A DNA stretch of 64,000 bases, taken from contig NZ_CP051230.1 of NCBI RefSeq assembly GCF_017792385.1, positions 2,790,001 to 2,854,000 on the forward strand, in the 5' to 3' direction. Positions 52,016 through 60,521 of the stretch are shown here, in pieces. The stretch is from Hyphomonas sp. GTDB lineage: Bacteria; Pseudomonadota; Alphaproteobacteria; Caulobacterales; Hyphomonadaceae. Positions within the stretch are counted from its first letter, which is position 1; each line of letters opens with the position of its first letter. The notes under the pieces are model-generated. The model was given only the letters and a program-made list of their open reading frames with translations, searched no databases and was not told the origin of the DNA. The translations under genes and the position numbers were made by a program.

Positions 52016-52750
52016 ATGCGAAACCGGCCCCTGCCACCCATCAGCAACGAAGATCGTGCCTTCGCCGAAAGCCTGGTCCTGTACGAGGATTCAGACATCA
52101 TCGTGTTCGACAAGCCGTCCGGCCTGGCCGTGCAGGGCGGCGGCGGCGTGACGAAATCCCTGGATGACCTTCTCGTCGCCTTTGCCAAGTCGAACGGCAA
52201 GAAGCCACGACTGGTGCATCGCCTGGATCGCGGCACATCGGGCGTGCTGATTGTCGCGCGGACCCGGCCCGCAGCGGCGTTCCTGTCGGAAGAGTTTTCA
52301 GCCCGTCGCGCGATGAAGACCTATCTCGCTCTGGTTCAGGGAACCCTGCCTGAAGCCGGGGAGGGCGTATTCGACCAGCCACTGGTCAAGGTGGAAGAGG
52401 GCGGGCGGCCCCGCATGCTGGCCGCGCGTCCGGGGCGCAAGGGCAGCCAGCAGGCCGTCACCGGGTGGCGCATCCTTTCCAGATCAGGCGGGTATGCGCT
52501 GATGGAGATGAAACCCGAAACGGGCCGCATGCACCAGATTCGGGCGCATCTGATGTCGGCGCGCTGTCCCATTCTCGGGGATCATCTCTATGGGACCGGT
52601 CGGACGTCAGCAGACAGGCTGATGCTGCACGCCCAGTCGCTGGAGATTGGAGTGCCGGGAGGCGGGCGGCGCCAGTTCACGGCCCCTGTGCCTTCCGAAT
52701 TCCTGGCATTGGCCGGCGAACTCGATCTGGATGTTTCCGTCCAGCCATAG
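52016..52750 (+). CDS. RluA-family RNA pseudouridine synthase
   Basis: A 244-residue RluA-type enzyme with no S4 domain. It has the catalytic motif HRLDRGTSGVLIVART (Asp at about residue 69), the upstream VFDKPSGLAVQGGGG (motif I) and the C-terminal ETGRMHQIRAHLMSARCPILGDHLYG (motif III). It isomerises uridine in rRNA or tRNA. It lacks the N-terminal S4 extension of RluC/RluD, so it could be a short RluC or RluA homologue. A frame extending into rarA is not needed. It follows rarA by four bases and ends in a terminator. Confidence 0.9.
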   Translation: MRNRPLPPISNEDRAFAESLVLYEDSDIIVFDKPSGLAVQGGGGVTKSLDDLLVAFAKSNGKKPRLVHRLDRGTSGVLIVARTRPAAAFLSEEFSARRAMKTYLALVQGTLPEAGEGVFDQPLVKVEEGGRPRMLAARPGRKGSQQAVTGWRILSRSGGYALMEMKPETGRMHQIRAHLMSARCPILGDHLYGTGRTSADRLMLHAQSLEIGVPGGGRRQFTAPVPSEFLALAGELDLDVSVQP

Positions 52751-52751
52751 A

Positions 52752-52779
52752 AAAAGCCCTCCGTTTCCGGAGGGCTTTT
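52752..52779. terminator. Bidirectional hairpin terminator between rluA-type gene and sppA
   Basis: AAAAGCCCTCCG / CGGAGGGCTTTT, a perfect 12-bp stem with a 4-base loop. Flanking A and T runs allow it to serve both convergent genes. Confidence 0.93.
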
Positions 52780-52803
52780 GACATTTGACAGTTTCGCCGG
52801 AGA

Positions 52804-54576
52804 TCAGCGTTCACGGAACCGCGGGACGATGGCCTGCGTCTGGCCGGAATTCACTGCTTCCATGGCTGCCAGCTGTTCCATCAGGACCTGCACGCGGTCA
52901 TCGGAAGCCAGACGGTTCAGGGTGATGGCCGCCTCGGCCCCTTCGGCGGACACGCCGAACAGGGCTTCCAGCGCTTCCAGTCCGGTGGGGCGGTGCGGAT
53001 AGTAGACGAGGCGCGGTGTCTCATCAGCCTCGATGCCGGCCAGTTCCTTGGCCTTTTCGATGGCGTCGATGAATGTGCCGACCTCATCGACAAGTCCCAC
53101 TTCCAGAGCATCTTCACCACTCCAGATACGGCCGCGGGCGATTTCGTGGACTTCGTCATAGGTCATGCCACGGCCCTCGGCGACGATGCCGAGGAAGCGG
53201 TCATAGCCACGCTTCAGCATGTCCTTCACGGCTTCGGCCTGTGTGTCGGTGAACGTGTCCGCGCCATAGGCATCGGCGAACTCACCGCCCACACTCACCC
53301 GGTCAAAGGTGATGCCGAGCTTGTTGAAGCCGCCTTCGACGGCGAATTTGCCGCCATAGATGCCGATCGAGCCGGTGATGGTGGCGCGGTTGGCGATGAT
53401 GTAGTCGGCGCCCGCAGAGACATAATAGCCGCCCGACGCCGCGAGCGAGCCCATGGAAACGACAACGGGCTTGCCATCGGCCTGGACGCGTTCAATGGCG
53501 TTCCAGATCTGGTCGGCCGCGACCGGCGAGCCACCGGGGCTGTCGACGCGGAAGATGATGGCCTTGATCTTGTCGTTCTTGCCTGCGTCCAGAATGGCGC
53601 GTGCAATCGTGTCGGATGCAAAGCCGGGCGGAGAGGAGAAGGGCGAGTCGCTTTCGCCGCCGCCGGTCACGACTGCACCCTCGCCGCCGACCACGGCAAT
53701 CTGCGGCGCACGCAGGCCAGGGGTTGGCGCGTCATAATAAGCCAGATCAACCAGTTCGGCGTCTTCGCCGGCCCGTTCCAGCGCGGCGGCCGATGCCTCT
53801 TCAGGATAGCCAGTCTTGTCGAGCAGCTTCATCGATATGGCGGTTTCGGCCGGCAGCGGCCCGCTCTCAAGGGCTGTGCGCACATCGGCCGCCTTCAGGC
53901 CGCGATCTTCCGCGATGGCGTCGATGCCGGTCGACCAGACGGATTCTGCCAGGGTCAGCAGGGCTTCCTTGTGTGGCTCGGTATAGGAGGTCTCCTTGTA
54001 GGAATTGGGTGCGTTCTTGTATTCGTAGAACGGGTAGATTTCCGGAGTGACGTCGATCTTCTCGAACAGTCCCTTGAAGAATTCCGTTTCGAAGGTCAGT
54101 CCCGGGACGACGAGGTCGGACCCCGGCTGCATCCAGATTTCATCGGCGGCGGCGATCGACCAGTAGGCAGACGGGCCGCGCACGCCCAGCGTGCCCTGGG
54201 AATGGGCAATGACGAATTTTCCGGAATCCCGGAAGCTGTGCAGCGCCTGGCGCAATTCCTCGGCGCGGGAGCTGCCGGTGCCGATGAAGGCGCCGCGAAT
54301 AAAGAGGCCTTTCACATGCTCGTCAGATTCCGCAGCTTTCAACTTGGTCAGCAGGTCGATGAATCCCGGCGATGAGGACAGGGCCGCAAAGCCGCCGGTC
54401 GGGGCCTGGTCGGTCATTTCCGCGTTGAGGTCGAGCGAGAGCACGACATTGTCCGGGCGCTCGGGCGCGGAACTGGCGGCACCCATGATGAGCATCATGA
54501 GAAATCCGAACATGAGAAGGATGAATATGAACATGGCGGCAAGTGCGCCAGCCATGGATAGAAAGAAGGTCTTCAT
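52804..54576 (-). CDS. sppA: Signal peptide peptidase SppA, 67K type
   Basis: A 590-residue membrane protease with one N-terminal membrane segment (AMFIFILLMFGFLMMLIMG) and tandem S49 domains. The catalytic Lys is in the N-terminal half (YEYKNAPNSYKE, about residue 186). The catalytic Ser is in the C-terminal half (MGSLAASGGYYVSAGADYI, about residue 378). Together with RVDSPGGSPVAAD and GSIGIYGGKF this is the full double-length architecture. It digests cleaved signal peptides in the inner membrane. It faces the tRNA-Gln region and ends at the shared terminator. Confidence 0.94.
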   Translation of the reverse strand: MKTFFLSMAGALAAMFIFILLMFGFLMMLIMGAASSAPERPDNVVLSLDLNAEMTDQAPTGGFAALSSSPGFIDLLTKLKAAESDEHVKGLFIRGAFIGTGSSRAEELRQALHSFRDSGKFVIAHSQGTLGVRGPSAYWSIAAADEIWMQPGSDLVVPGLTFETEFFKGLFEKIDVTPEIYPFYEYKNAPNSYKETSYTEPHKEALLTLAESVWSTGIDAIAEDRGLKAADVRTALESGPLPAETAISMKLLDKTGYPEEASAAALERAGEDAELVDLAYYDAPTPGLRAPQIAVVGGEGAVVTGGGESDSPFSSPPGFASDTIARAILDAGKNDKIKAIIFRVDSPGGSPVAADQIWNAIERVQADGKPVVVSMGSLAASGGYYVSAGADYIIANRATITGSIGIYGGKFAVEGGFNKLGITFDRVSVGGEFADAYGADTFTDTQAEAVKDMLKRGYDRFLGIVAEGRGMTYDEVHEIARGRIWSGEDALEVGLVDEVGTFIDAIEKAKELAGIEADETPRLVYYPHRPTGLEALEALFGVSAEGAEAAITLNRLASDDRVQVLMEQLAAMEAVNSGQTQAIVPRFRER

Positions 54577-54777
54577 TTAGGAGCGGTCTCCATGCGCACG
54601 GGTCGGGACTCGGTTTTATGAAATTCGATATTGCCGATTATCGATAAAAAGCAAAGGCGGGCATATCAGGGCGTGTGAAAATGCGCGCGTTCGTCGCATT
54701 ACCTGCACAAACCCGGTGCAAAGGATGAGATCGGGTGTTGCCAGCAACCGCAAGAGTGGCTATCTCGGCGCCTTCAT

Positions 54778-54852
54778 TGGGGTGTCGCCAAGTGGTAAGG
54801 CACCGGTTTTTGGTACCGGCATTCCCAGGTTCGAATCCTGGCACCCCAGCCA
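54778..54852 (+). tRNA. tRNA-Gln (anticodon TTG)
   Basis: The 75-base sequence folds as a full cloverleaf. The acceptor stem TGGGGTG pairs with CACCCCA. The anticodon arm is CCGGT-TTTTGGT-ACCGG with anticodon TTG, and the T arm contains GGTTCGAATCC. The discriminator is G and CCA is encoded. It closely resembles bacterial tRNA-Gln(UUG). There is no integrase or attachment-site copy nearby. Confidence 0.97.
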
Positions 54853-55266
54853 CCGTCTCCCGGATCACTCGCCACGCGGGACGACAACGAAAGACAAAAA
54901 GACTCTCGTTACTGTATCACCCCGGTTGCGTTCGGGCATGCGCCGGATATTTTCCTAACGGAATCGTAAAGCAACTTATTGAATCCCGAATTGAGGGTTG
55001 TTAAGCCTTGGGGATCAAAAGTAAGGGCGTTGCGTACCCGGCGTCTGAGTGGCAAAGGGTATAATCAGAGAGCGGCCCACGCTCCAAAGCTCAGGGGAGA
55101 GGTCGGGCGTCTCACGCGCCTTTCGGCTTCCAGTCAGAACTTCCAGGCCAATTGTGTGTGTGGCCGTGGCATTGAAACCGGGACGTCCTCAAGAGCAGGG
55201 CGCCTGACTGTCGAATTCTTACGCGCAATTCCTGCGCGACCGTTTGGAGAGTGAGAGGCAAACCTC
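54853..55266 (+). promoter_or_regulatory. 414-base intergenic region upstream of the TonB operon
   Basis: No gene is supported here. A 91-codon frame at 54979-55254 has no family features and overlaps the expected leader. The stretch must carry the promoter of the TonB operon that starts at 55267, whose ribosome binding site is GAGAGG. I did not find a convincing -35/-10 pair or operator. Confidence 0.4.
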
Positions 55267-56034
55267 ATGATGAAACTTCTGTCACCAGCTCGCGGCGTGC
55301 TCGCCGCTGCGCTGATTGTGAGCCTGGCCGTGCCGGCCCAGGCCCAGTTGCGCGAAGCGCTCAACACCGGCGAGCAGGCCACCCGGCGCGCCGAGCAGGT
55401 TCAAGAGCAAATCAACCAGCTGGACGACCAGCGCACGGACATGGTGCGCGAGTACCGCACGCTTCTGCAGCGCCGCGACGCCGCCGACCTGTATGCCAAG
55501 CAGCAGGAACTGGTCGTGCAGAGCCAGGAGCAGGAAATCGAGTCGCTGACCGAACAGCTCGGTTCGATCGATGACATCACCGCCCAAACGGTCCCGATGC
55601 TGCTCGGCATGATCGAAGACCTGAAGGCCTTCGTGGCTGCCGACCTGCCGTTCAAGGCAGAAGAGCGTCAGGCCCGCCTCGACGGTCTCGACGCCGTCAT
55701 GGAAACGCCGAACGTGACGCCGGCCGAACAATACCGCCTCATCATGGATGCCTACCAGGCTGAAATGGAATACGGCCGCACGATCAGCACCTGGCAGGAA
55801 GAGATCACCGTCGACGGCAACCCGACCACGGTCGACATGTTCCTCTATGGCCGCGTCGCCCTCGTCTACACGACGCCGAACGGCAAGGCTGCCCGCTACA
55901 ACCGCGCAACCGGCGAGTGGGAAGCCCTGAAAGGCGGCTATGTCGCTGACATCGACAAGGCGATCCGTGTTGCCCAGGCCAAGGCCCAGCAAGACGTTCT
56001 GTTCGCCCCGGTCCAGAAATTCTCCGTGCAGTAA
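55267..56034 (+). CDS. DUF3450 periplasmic coiled-coil protein of the TonB system
   Basis: A 255-residue protein with a signal peptide (GVLAAALIVSLAVPAQA, cleaved before QLREAL). A coiled coil follows (about 35-110, rich in Gln/Glu, for example LVVQSQEQEIESLTEQL), then the DUF3450 C-terminal domain with DMFLYGRVALVYTTPNGKAARYN. In marine gammaproteobacteria DUF3450 genes sit directly before TtpC-ExbB-ExbD-TonB, the same order seen here, so it is inferred to be a periplasmic partner of that complex. First gene of the operon. Confidence 0.86.
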   Translation: MMKLLSPARGVLAAALIVSLAVPAQAQLREALNTGEQATRRAEQVQEQINQLDDQRTDMVREYRTLLQRRDAADLYAKQQELVVQSQEQEIESLTEQLGSIDDITAQTVPMLLGMIEDLKAFVAADLPFKAEERQARLDGLDAVMETPNVTPAEQYRLIMDAYQAEMEYGRTISTWQEEITVDGNPTTVDMFLYGRVALVYTTPNGKAARYNRATGEWEALKGGYVADIDKAIRVAQAKAQQDVLFAPVQKFSVQ

Positions 56035-56068
56035 GCGGCACGCACCAGGGATTAAAGAGGTAGTATAG

Positions 56069-57466
56069 ATGTTGAAATTCAATTCCTCGCTGAAGGCTCT
56101 CGGTGCAGCAACGCTGCTCGGCCTCGGCGCAATCGCGGTGTCCGCTCCGGCCTCCGCGCAATCGCTCCAGGATGTTCTCGCCAAAGTGCGTCAGGACGCA
56201 AACCAGATGTCTGCTGAAGACCAGCAGCGCCTGCGTGAGTTCCAGTCCGACACGGCGGCCCAGGAACAGAGAATGGCAGATGCCCGCGGCGCCCTCGCTG
56301 CGGCAGAAGCCCGTGGTCGCGCCCTGAGCGCGCAGTTCGATGCGAATGAAGCCACGCTGGCTGATCTGGAAGCTCAGGTTTCCGAACAGGCAGGCGACTT
56401 CCAGGAGCTGCTCGGCCAGTTCCGGACCGCAGCCGGCGAAACCATGCCGGAAATCGCGAACTCCTTCGCGAACTTCGACTATCAGGGCCGCGTGGAAGGT
56501 ATTGCCGAAATCGCCGAAGCCCGCACGCTTCCGAACCGCGCCCAGCTGGAGCGTCTTCCGAAAGCCATGCTGCAGGAAATGATTGCCCAGTCCGAAGTGA
56601 AGACCTTCACCGCCACCGTCGACGGCATTGGTGACAATGGCTCGAACGCTGAAGCTGAAGTGATGCGCGTTGGCGTGTTCACCGCAGCAACGGTCGATGG
56701 CACCAAGTTCGTCGAAGTCCGCAAGAAGGACGATGGCGAAACCTTCCTCCAGGCCTTCACGAAGCAGCCGAGCGGTGCCTTCGCATCCTCCATGCGCAGC
56801 CTGGTCAATGCCGGTCCGGACCAGATCGTCCGCGCCCCGGTCGATCCGTCCAAGGGTAACCTGTTCGGCATTCTCGGCGATCTGCCGGAATTCAGCGACC
56901 GCCTGAAGCAGGGCGGCCCGGTTGGCGCCGTCATCATGTTCCTGCTGGCTGTCGGCCTGCTGCTCGGTCTGTACAAGATCTTCACCCTGTTCACGATGGG
57001 TGGTGCCATGCGCAAGACGGCGAAAACCCGTCAGGCTGGCGACGGCAACCCGCTGGCTCGCGTGTTCGAAGCCTATGAGCAGAACAAGCAGAACGACATC
57101 GAGACGCTGGAACTCAAGCTGGACGAACAGATCCTCCGCGAGAGCCCGCGCATCGAGCGTTTCAACGACATCATCAAGGTTCTGGCCGCTGTCGCACCGC
57201 TGCTGGGTCTGCTCGGTACCGTTATCGGTATGATCATCACCTTTACGTCGATCACCATCTACGGTGCCGGCGATCCGAAGCTGATGGCTGGTGGTATCTC
57301 CGTTGCCCTTATGACCACCGTGTTCGGTCTGGTCGCGGCTATCCCGCTTCTTCTGGTCCACGCAGTCGTGTCCGCAATGGCACGCGGCAACCAGCAGATG
57401 CTTGACGAACAGGCTGCCGGCCTGGTCGCCGAGAAAGCGGAATCCACGCGCGGGGTGGTGGCGTAA
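56069..57466 (+). CDS. TtpC-like MotA/TolQ/ExbB proton channel protein with periplasmic N-terminal domain
   Basis: A 465-residue protein. It has a signal peptide (GAATLLGLGAIAVSAPASA), then a periplasmic coiled-coil domain of about 240 residues, and a C-terminal ExbB/TolQ domain with three membrane segments: VGAVIMFLLAVGLLLGLYKIF, then IKVLAAVAPLLGLLGTVIGMIITF and ALMTTVFGLVAAIPLLLVHAVV. The APLLGLLGTV motif is the family signature. TtpC is the extra component of Vibrio-type TonB2 systems. It probably couples proton flow to a larger periplasmic assembly. It is 35 bases after the DUF3450 gene. Confidence 0.88.
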   Translation: MLKFNSSLKALGAATLLGLGAIAVSAPASAQSLQDVLAKVRQDANQMSAEDQQRLREFQSDTAAQEQRMADARGALAAAEARGRALSAQFDANEATLADLEAQVSEQAGDFQELLGQFRTAAGETMPEIANSFANFDYQGRVEGIAEIAEARTLPNRAQLERLPKAMLQEMIAQSEVKTFTATVDGIGDNGSNAEAEVMRVGVFTAATVDGTKFVEVRKKDDGETFLQAFTKQPSGAFASSMRSLVNAGPDQIVRAPVDPSKGNLFGILGDLPEFSDRLKQGGPVGAVIMFLLAVGLLLGLYKIFTLFTMGGAMRKTAKTRQAGDGNPLARVFEAYEQNKQNDIETLELKLDEQILRESPRIERFNDIIKVLAAVAPLLGLLGTVIGMIITFTSITIYGAGDPKLMAGGISVALMTTVFGLVAAIPLLLVHAVVSAMARGNQQMLDEQAAGLVAEKAESTRGVVA

Positions 57467-57501
57467 GCCACCCCCCTCGTACACCCGAGGAGTAACCCGA
57501 T

Positions 57502-58011
57502 ATGGGTTTTGCAGACTTACAGGCTTTCCTCGATCGTGGCGGACCAGTGTTGCTGGTGATTATGCTCGCAACATTCTTCATGTGGGGCCTGATTTTGGAA
57601 CGCGTGTTCTATTTCAGGTTCGCACATAAGCAGGTCGCTGCCGATGCGATTGCGGAGTGGCGTTCGCGCTCCGACCGGAAATCCACACTCGCGCACTGGG
57701 TAAAAGACAAGCTGGTCTCCGAAGTCCGCATGAAAGCGGAACAGAATGTCCAGCTGACCAAGGCCATGGTGGCGCTCGCGCCGCTGCTCGGCCTGCTCGG
57801 CACCGTGACCGGCATGGTCGCCGTGTTCGACATCATGGCGATCACCAGCGGTGCGGATGCCAAGGCCATGTCGGCCGGTGTGTCCCGCGCCACGATCCCG
57901 ACGATGGCAGGCATGGTCGCCTCGCTCTCAGGCATTCTGTTCACCTCCGGCATGGACCGCCGGGTCAACCGCTCGGTCCAGCAGGTCGAAGATGCGATGG
58001 AGATTAGCTGA
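57502..58011 (+). CDS. exbB: ExbB proton channel subunit
   Basis: A 169-residue short ExbB: three membrane segments with the first at VLLVIMLATFFMWGLIL, and the signature MVALAPLLGLLGTVTGMVAVF (about 84-104), then IPTMAGMVASLSGILF. It lacks the long periplasmic part of its upstream neighbour. It forms the pentameric proton channel with ExbD to energise TonB. The stop (TGA) overlaps the ATG of the ExbD gene. Confidence 0.92.
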   Translation: MGFADLQAFLDRGGPVLLVIMLATFFMWGLILERVFYFRFAHKQVAADAIAEWRSRSDRKSTLAHWVKDKLVSEVRMKAEQNVQLTKAMVALAPLLGLLGTVTGMVAVFDIMAITSGADAKAMSAGVSRATIPTMAGMVASLSGILFTSGMDRRVNRSVQQVEDAMEIS

Positions 58012-58427
58012 TGCGAGGACGTACCCACAGAGCCCCCGAAGAGGCGAATGTCGACCTCACGCCCATGCTGGACGTGGTCTTCATCCTGCTCATCTTCTTC
58101 ATCGTGACGTCGACCTTCGCCCAGGAAGAGACGATTGGTCTTGAACCGCCGCCGCCGCCTGCTCCGCAGGACCAGCAGCAGCAGCAGGTTCCCGCCATTC
58201 TGATTTATGTCGATGAATCCAACCTGATCACGGTCAATGGTCGTGTCACCGACATCGGATCCGTCCGCGCCAATATCGAGCGTGTGCGGGCCGAGAACCC
58301 GGAAAGCCAGGTTGTGATCCAGGCGCATCCGAAGTCGAGAAACGGCGTCATCGTCCTCATCCGGGACGCAGCCTATAGCGCTGGCTACACGACAGGGGTG
58401 AACCTTGTCCTGTCCCAGTCCGAGTAG
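58011..58427 (+). CDS. exbD: ExbD subunit, first copy
   Basis: A 138-residue protein with a basic N-terminus, the motif VDLTPMLDVVFILLIFFIVTSTF (about 15-37, the Asp in MLD being the proton-carrying residue) and a small periplasmic domain with a Pro/Gln-rich linker (PPPPPAPQDQQQQQ). It pairs with ExbB to drive TonB. It overlaps exbB by one base and is 11 bases before a second exbD. Confidence 0.93.
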   Translation: MRGRTHRAPEEANVDLTPMLDVVFILLIFFIVTSTFAQEETIGLEPPPPPAPQDQQQQQVPAILIYVDESNLITVNGRVTDIGSVRANIERVRAENPESQVVIQAHPKSRNGVIVLIRDAAYSAGYTTGVNLVLSQSE

Positions 58428-58438
58428 AGGAGCACCAC

Positions 58439-58858
58439 ATGGCACGCAGAAAACGTCAATCGGCCGCCGGTGGCAGTGGGGCAGAGGATGATGTCAACCT
58501 CACCCCGATGCTCGACGTGGTCTTCATCCTGCTCATCTTCTTCATCGTGACGGCACAGTTCATCAAGGAGCCGGGCGTGGACATTGTCCGCCCCGAGGTG
58601 GACAACAAGGCGGCTGCGAAGCCGCTGGCCATCCTGGTCGCCATTGATGCAGAGAGCCGGGTCTTCATCGACAAGAAGGAAGTCGCTTCCGACGAGGTTG
58701 CCTTCACCATCAAACAGATGCGCGAAGACAATCCCCGTGGTAAGATCGTCATTCAGGCCGATGTTGCATCAGAGGCCGAAGTGCTGGTGGACCTGATGGA
58801 GACCATCAACAAGCTTGATGGCACGACGGTGATCGATGTGTCGGCGAAGAGAGACTAG
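58439..58858 (+). CDS. exbD: ExbD subunit, second copy
   Basis: A 139-residue ExbD paralogue with VNLTPMLDVVFILLIFFIVTAQF (about 19-41, proton-carrying Asp retained) and a periplasmic domain lacking the Pro/Gln linker of the first copy. Two ExbD genes in tandem suggest a heteromeric stator, as reported for some bacteria. The gene is 11 bases after the first copy and 11 bases before tonB. Confidence 0.92.
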   Translation: MARRKRQSAAGGSGAEDDVNLTPMLDVVFILLIFFIVTAQFIKEPGVDIVRPEVDNKAAAKPLAILVAIDAESRVFIDKKEVASDEVAFTIKQMREDNPRGKIVIQADVASEAEVLVDLMETINKLDGTTVIDVSAKRD

Positions 58859-58869
58859 GAGACAGACAT

Positions 58870-59496
58870 ATGCTCAATAATCCCCTTCTTCGCCTCGTCA
58901 TTGCGCTCGGGATCGCGGTTCCGATCGTCTATGCCCTGTTCATGCTGATGAACTATCTCATCAGCGTGAAGGAAGTGAAGCTCGACCAGAGCGAGCAGCG
59001 CGTCCTGTCGGCGATCACGCCGCAACAGCAGGATTCAGACGTCCGGGTGCGCCAGCGTTCGAAGCCGAAACGCCTCGACTCTGCGCAAAAGCCGCCGCCG
59101 CCGCCGAAAGTGTCCGCGACCAAGTCGCAGATCGATCTGCCGACCCCCCGTATCGAGGGTGCCGCGCCGACCGACCTGAACCTTGGCCGGATGGACTCGC
59201 TGGCCATCGATCCGGTCGCCATTTCCGACCGTGACGCCCAGCCGATCCGTCCGCCGACCCCGTCCTATCCGCAACGCGCGGCAGAGCGGGGCACGGAAGG
59301 CTCCTGCGAGGTTCGCTTCGACGTGGACACCCGCGGTCGCCCGTACAATATCAGCGCAACGTGCACGGATAATGTGTTCAGACGTGAAGCGGAACGGGCT
59401 GTCAGCAAGGTGGAGTTCGCGCCGAAGATCATTCGGGGCCAGGCCGCCGAGCGTAAGAACGTGGTCTATCCGCTGGAATTCAAGCTGGCCGACTAG
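58870..59496 (+). CDS. tonB: TonB energy transducer
   Basis: A 208-residue TonB: one N-terminal membrane helix (LRLVIALGIAVPIVYALFMLMNYLI), a Pro/Lys-rich linker (KPPPPPKVS) and a C-terminal TonB domain with the P-x-YP start PPTPSYPQRAAERGTEGSCEVRFDVD. It spans the periplasm and pulls on outer-membrane TonB-dependent receptors. Two cysteines in the C-terminal domain are 18 residues apart. The operon ends in a terminator at 59521. Confidence 0.9.
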   Translation: MLNNPLLRLVIALGIAVPIVYALFMLMNYLISVKEVKLDQSEQRVLSAITPQQQDSDVRVRQRSKPKRLDSAQKPPPPPKVSATKSQIDLPTPRIEGAAPTDLNLGRMDSLAIDPVAISDRDAQPIRPPTPSYPQRAAERGTEGSCEVRFDVDTRGRPYNISATCTDNVFRREAERAVSKVEFAPKIIRGQAAERKNVVYPLEFKLAD

Positions 59497-59520
59497 GCCG
59501 ACTTCCGTGCGGAACAATCG

Positions 59521-59549
59521 AAAAGGGCGCTCTTCGGAGCGCCCTTTTT
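59521..59549 (+). terminator. Rho-independent terminator after the first tonB
   Basis: AAAAGGGCGCTC-TTCG-GAGCGCCCTTTT, a perfect 12-bp stem with the stable TTCG tetraloop and a T tract. It separates the first TonB operon from the second TonB gene. Confidence 0.95.
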
Positions 59550-59632
59550 GCGTTGAACGTGGATGGATACCTGTGGTCTTGCCCCTACGTAAAGGTTATG
59601 ATATAAAATAACAATAAATAGGAGGAAACCAC

Positions 59633-60325
59633 ATGATGTTCAAGCTTTCCCACGCCACCGGTCCGGACGATGCAGGCGCCGCTGCCGCCCATTCAGTGCT
59701 GGCTTCGGACTCTCGGCGGTTCGCCATGGCTTTCCTTCCGGCCGCGGCTGTAACCACCGGTCTGTTCCTGATGATGACCGAATTGGTGAAGGTCGAGGAA
59801 GTCACCCTTGCCGCGCCGATAGAGCGAATCCTGGAAACGATCGTATATGAGGAAGAGACGTCTTCACCGGTGCAGAACGAGCGTCCGGTCTTCGAGCCGA
59901 TTTCCTCCGAAACGCCTCCGCCACCCCCCGCGATCCGGATATCGGGCCAGGAGGTTGGATTTCCTGTCATCACGGATCTTGGTCAGGTCCCGGCCCAGAC
60001 ACCCGTCGGGGAACTCAGCATGGTCATGACCACCGCGCAGCCGGTCGGCGACCGGATTGCTACACCTGTGCGACCGCCGATCCCGGTTTATCCGTCGGCG
60101 ATGGCGTCCCGGAATGTCGAGGGGGATTGTCTTGTCAGGTTCAGCCTCACGGCACGCGGCCTTCCCTTTGATGTCACGGCCGAATGCAGCCATCGTGGTT
60201 TCGAATCGGAGGCGCGCCGCGCGGTCAGCAAAGCTGAATTCCTGCCACGCATTGTCGAAGGACAGGCCATGGAAAGTCACGGGCTGAGCTACCCGCTTGA
60301 ATTCCGGCTCAGCGAGGAGGGATAA
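59633..60325 (+). CDS. Second TonB-like energy transducer
   Basis: A 230-residue TonB paralogue. One membrane helix (FAMAFLPAAAVTTGLFLMMTELV, about 30-52) follows a polar N-terminal extension, then a Pro-rich linker (SETPPPPPAIR) and the TonB C-terminal domain starting PPIPVYPSAMASRNVEGDCLVRFSLTARG. It has the same pair of cysteines with identical spacing as the first TonB. A strong AGGAGG precedes the ATG, and the AT-rich stretch before it (59590-59620) may hold its own promoter, since the gene lies beyond a terminator. It may serve a different set of receptors. Confidence 0.85.
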   Translation: MMFKLSHATGPDDAGAAAAHSVLASDSRRFAMAFLPAAAVTTGLFLMMTELVKVEEVTLAAPIERILETIVYEEETSSPVQNERPVFEPISSETPPPPPAIRISGQEVGFPVITDLGQVPAQTPVGELSMVMTTAQPVGDRIATPVRPPIPVYPSAMASRNVEGDCLVRFSLTARGLPFDVTAECSHRGFESEARRAVSKAEFLPRIVEGQAMESHGLSYPLEFRLSEEG

Positions 60326-60521
60326 TGATTAAAACCCTGTAGTACATCGTTGACGCAACGTGTCGCTTGCACCCATATTCGGCACGAAACGTAACAGATT
60401 TACACTGGGGCGGCCCGCGCGCAGAAAAAGCCTCATAAAGCGTGTGGAAGTCCTTGATCCGTCCGGTCAATTCCGGTTGAAAGAGCTGAACCCCGCGGTC
60501 CATGCGGACAGGAGAGGAATT

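Noticed and set aside
54778..54852. tRNA-Gln as an attachment site for an integrated island
   Set aside because: There is no integrase, no repeated tRNA 3' end and no mobile-element gene nearby; the flanking genes are housekeeping or core envelope genes.
54979..55254. 91-codon plus-strand frame before the TonB operon
   Set aside because: No start signal, no recognisable motif and it overlaps the expected leader of the operon.
57502..58858. ExbB and ExbD genes as flagellar MotA/MotB or TolQ/TolR
   Set aside because: The neighbours are TonB proteins, and no TolA, TolB, Pal or MotB peptidoglycan-binding domain is present.
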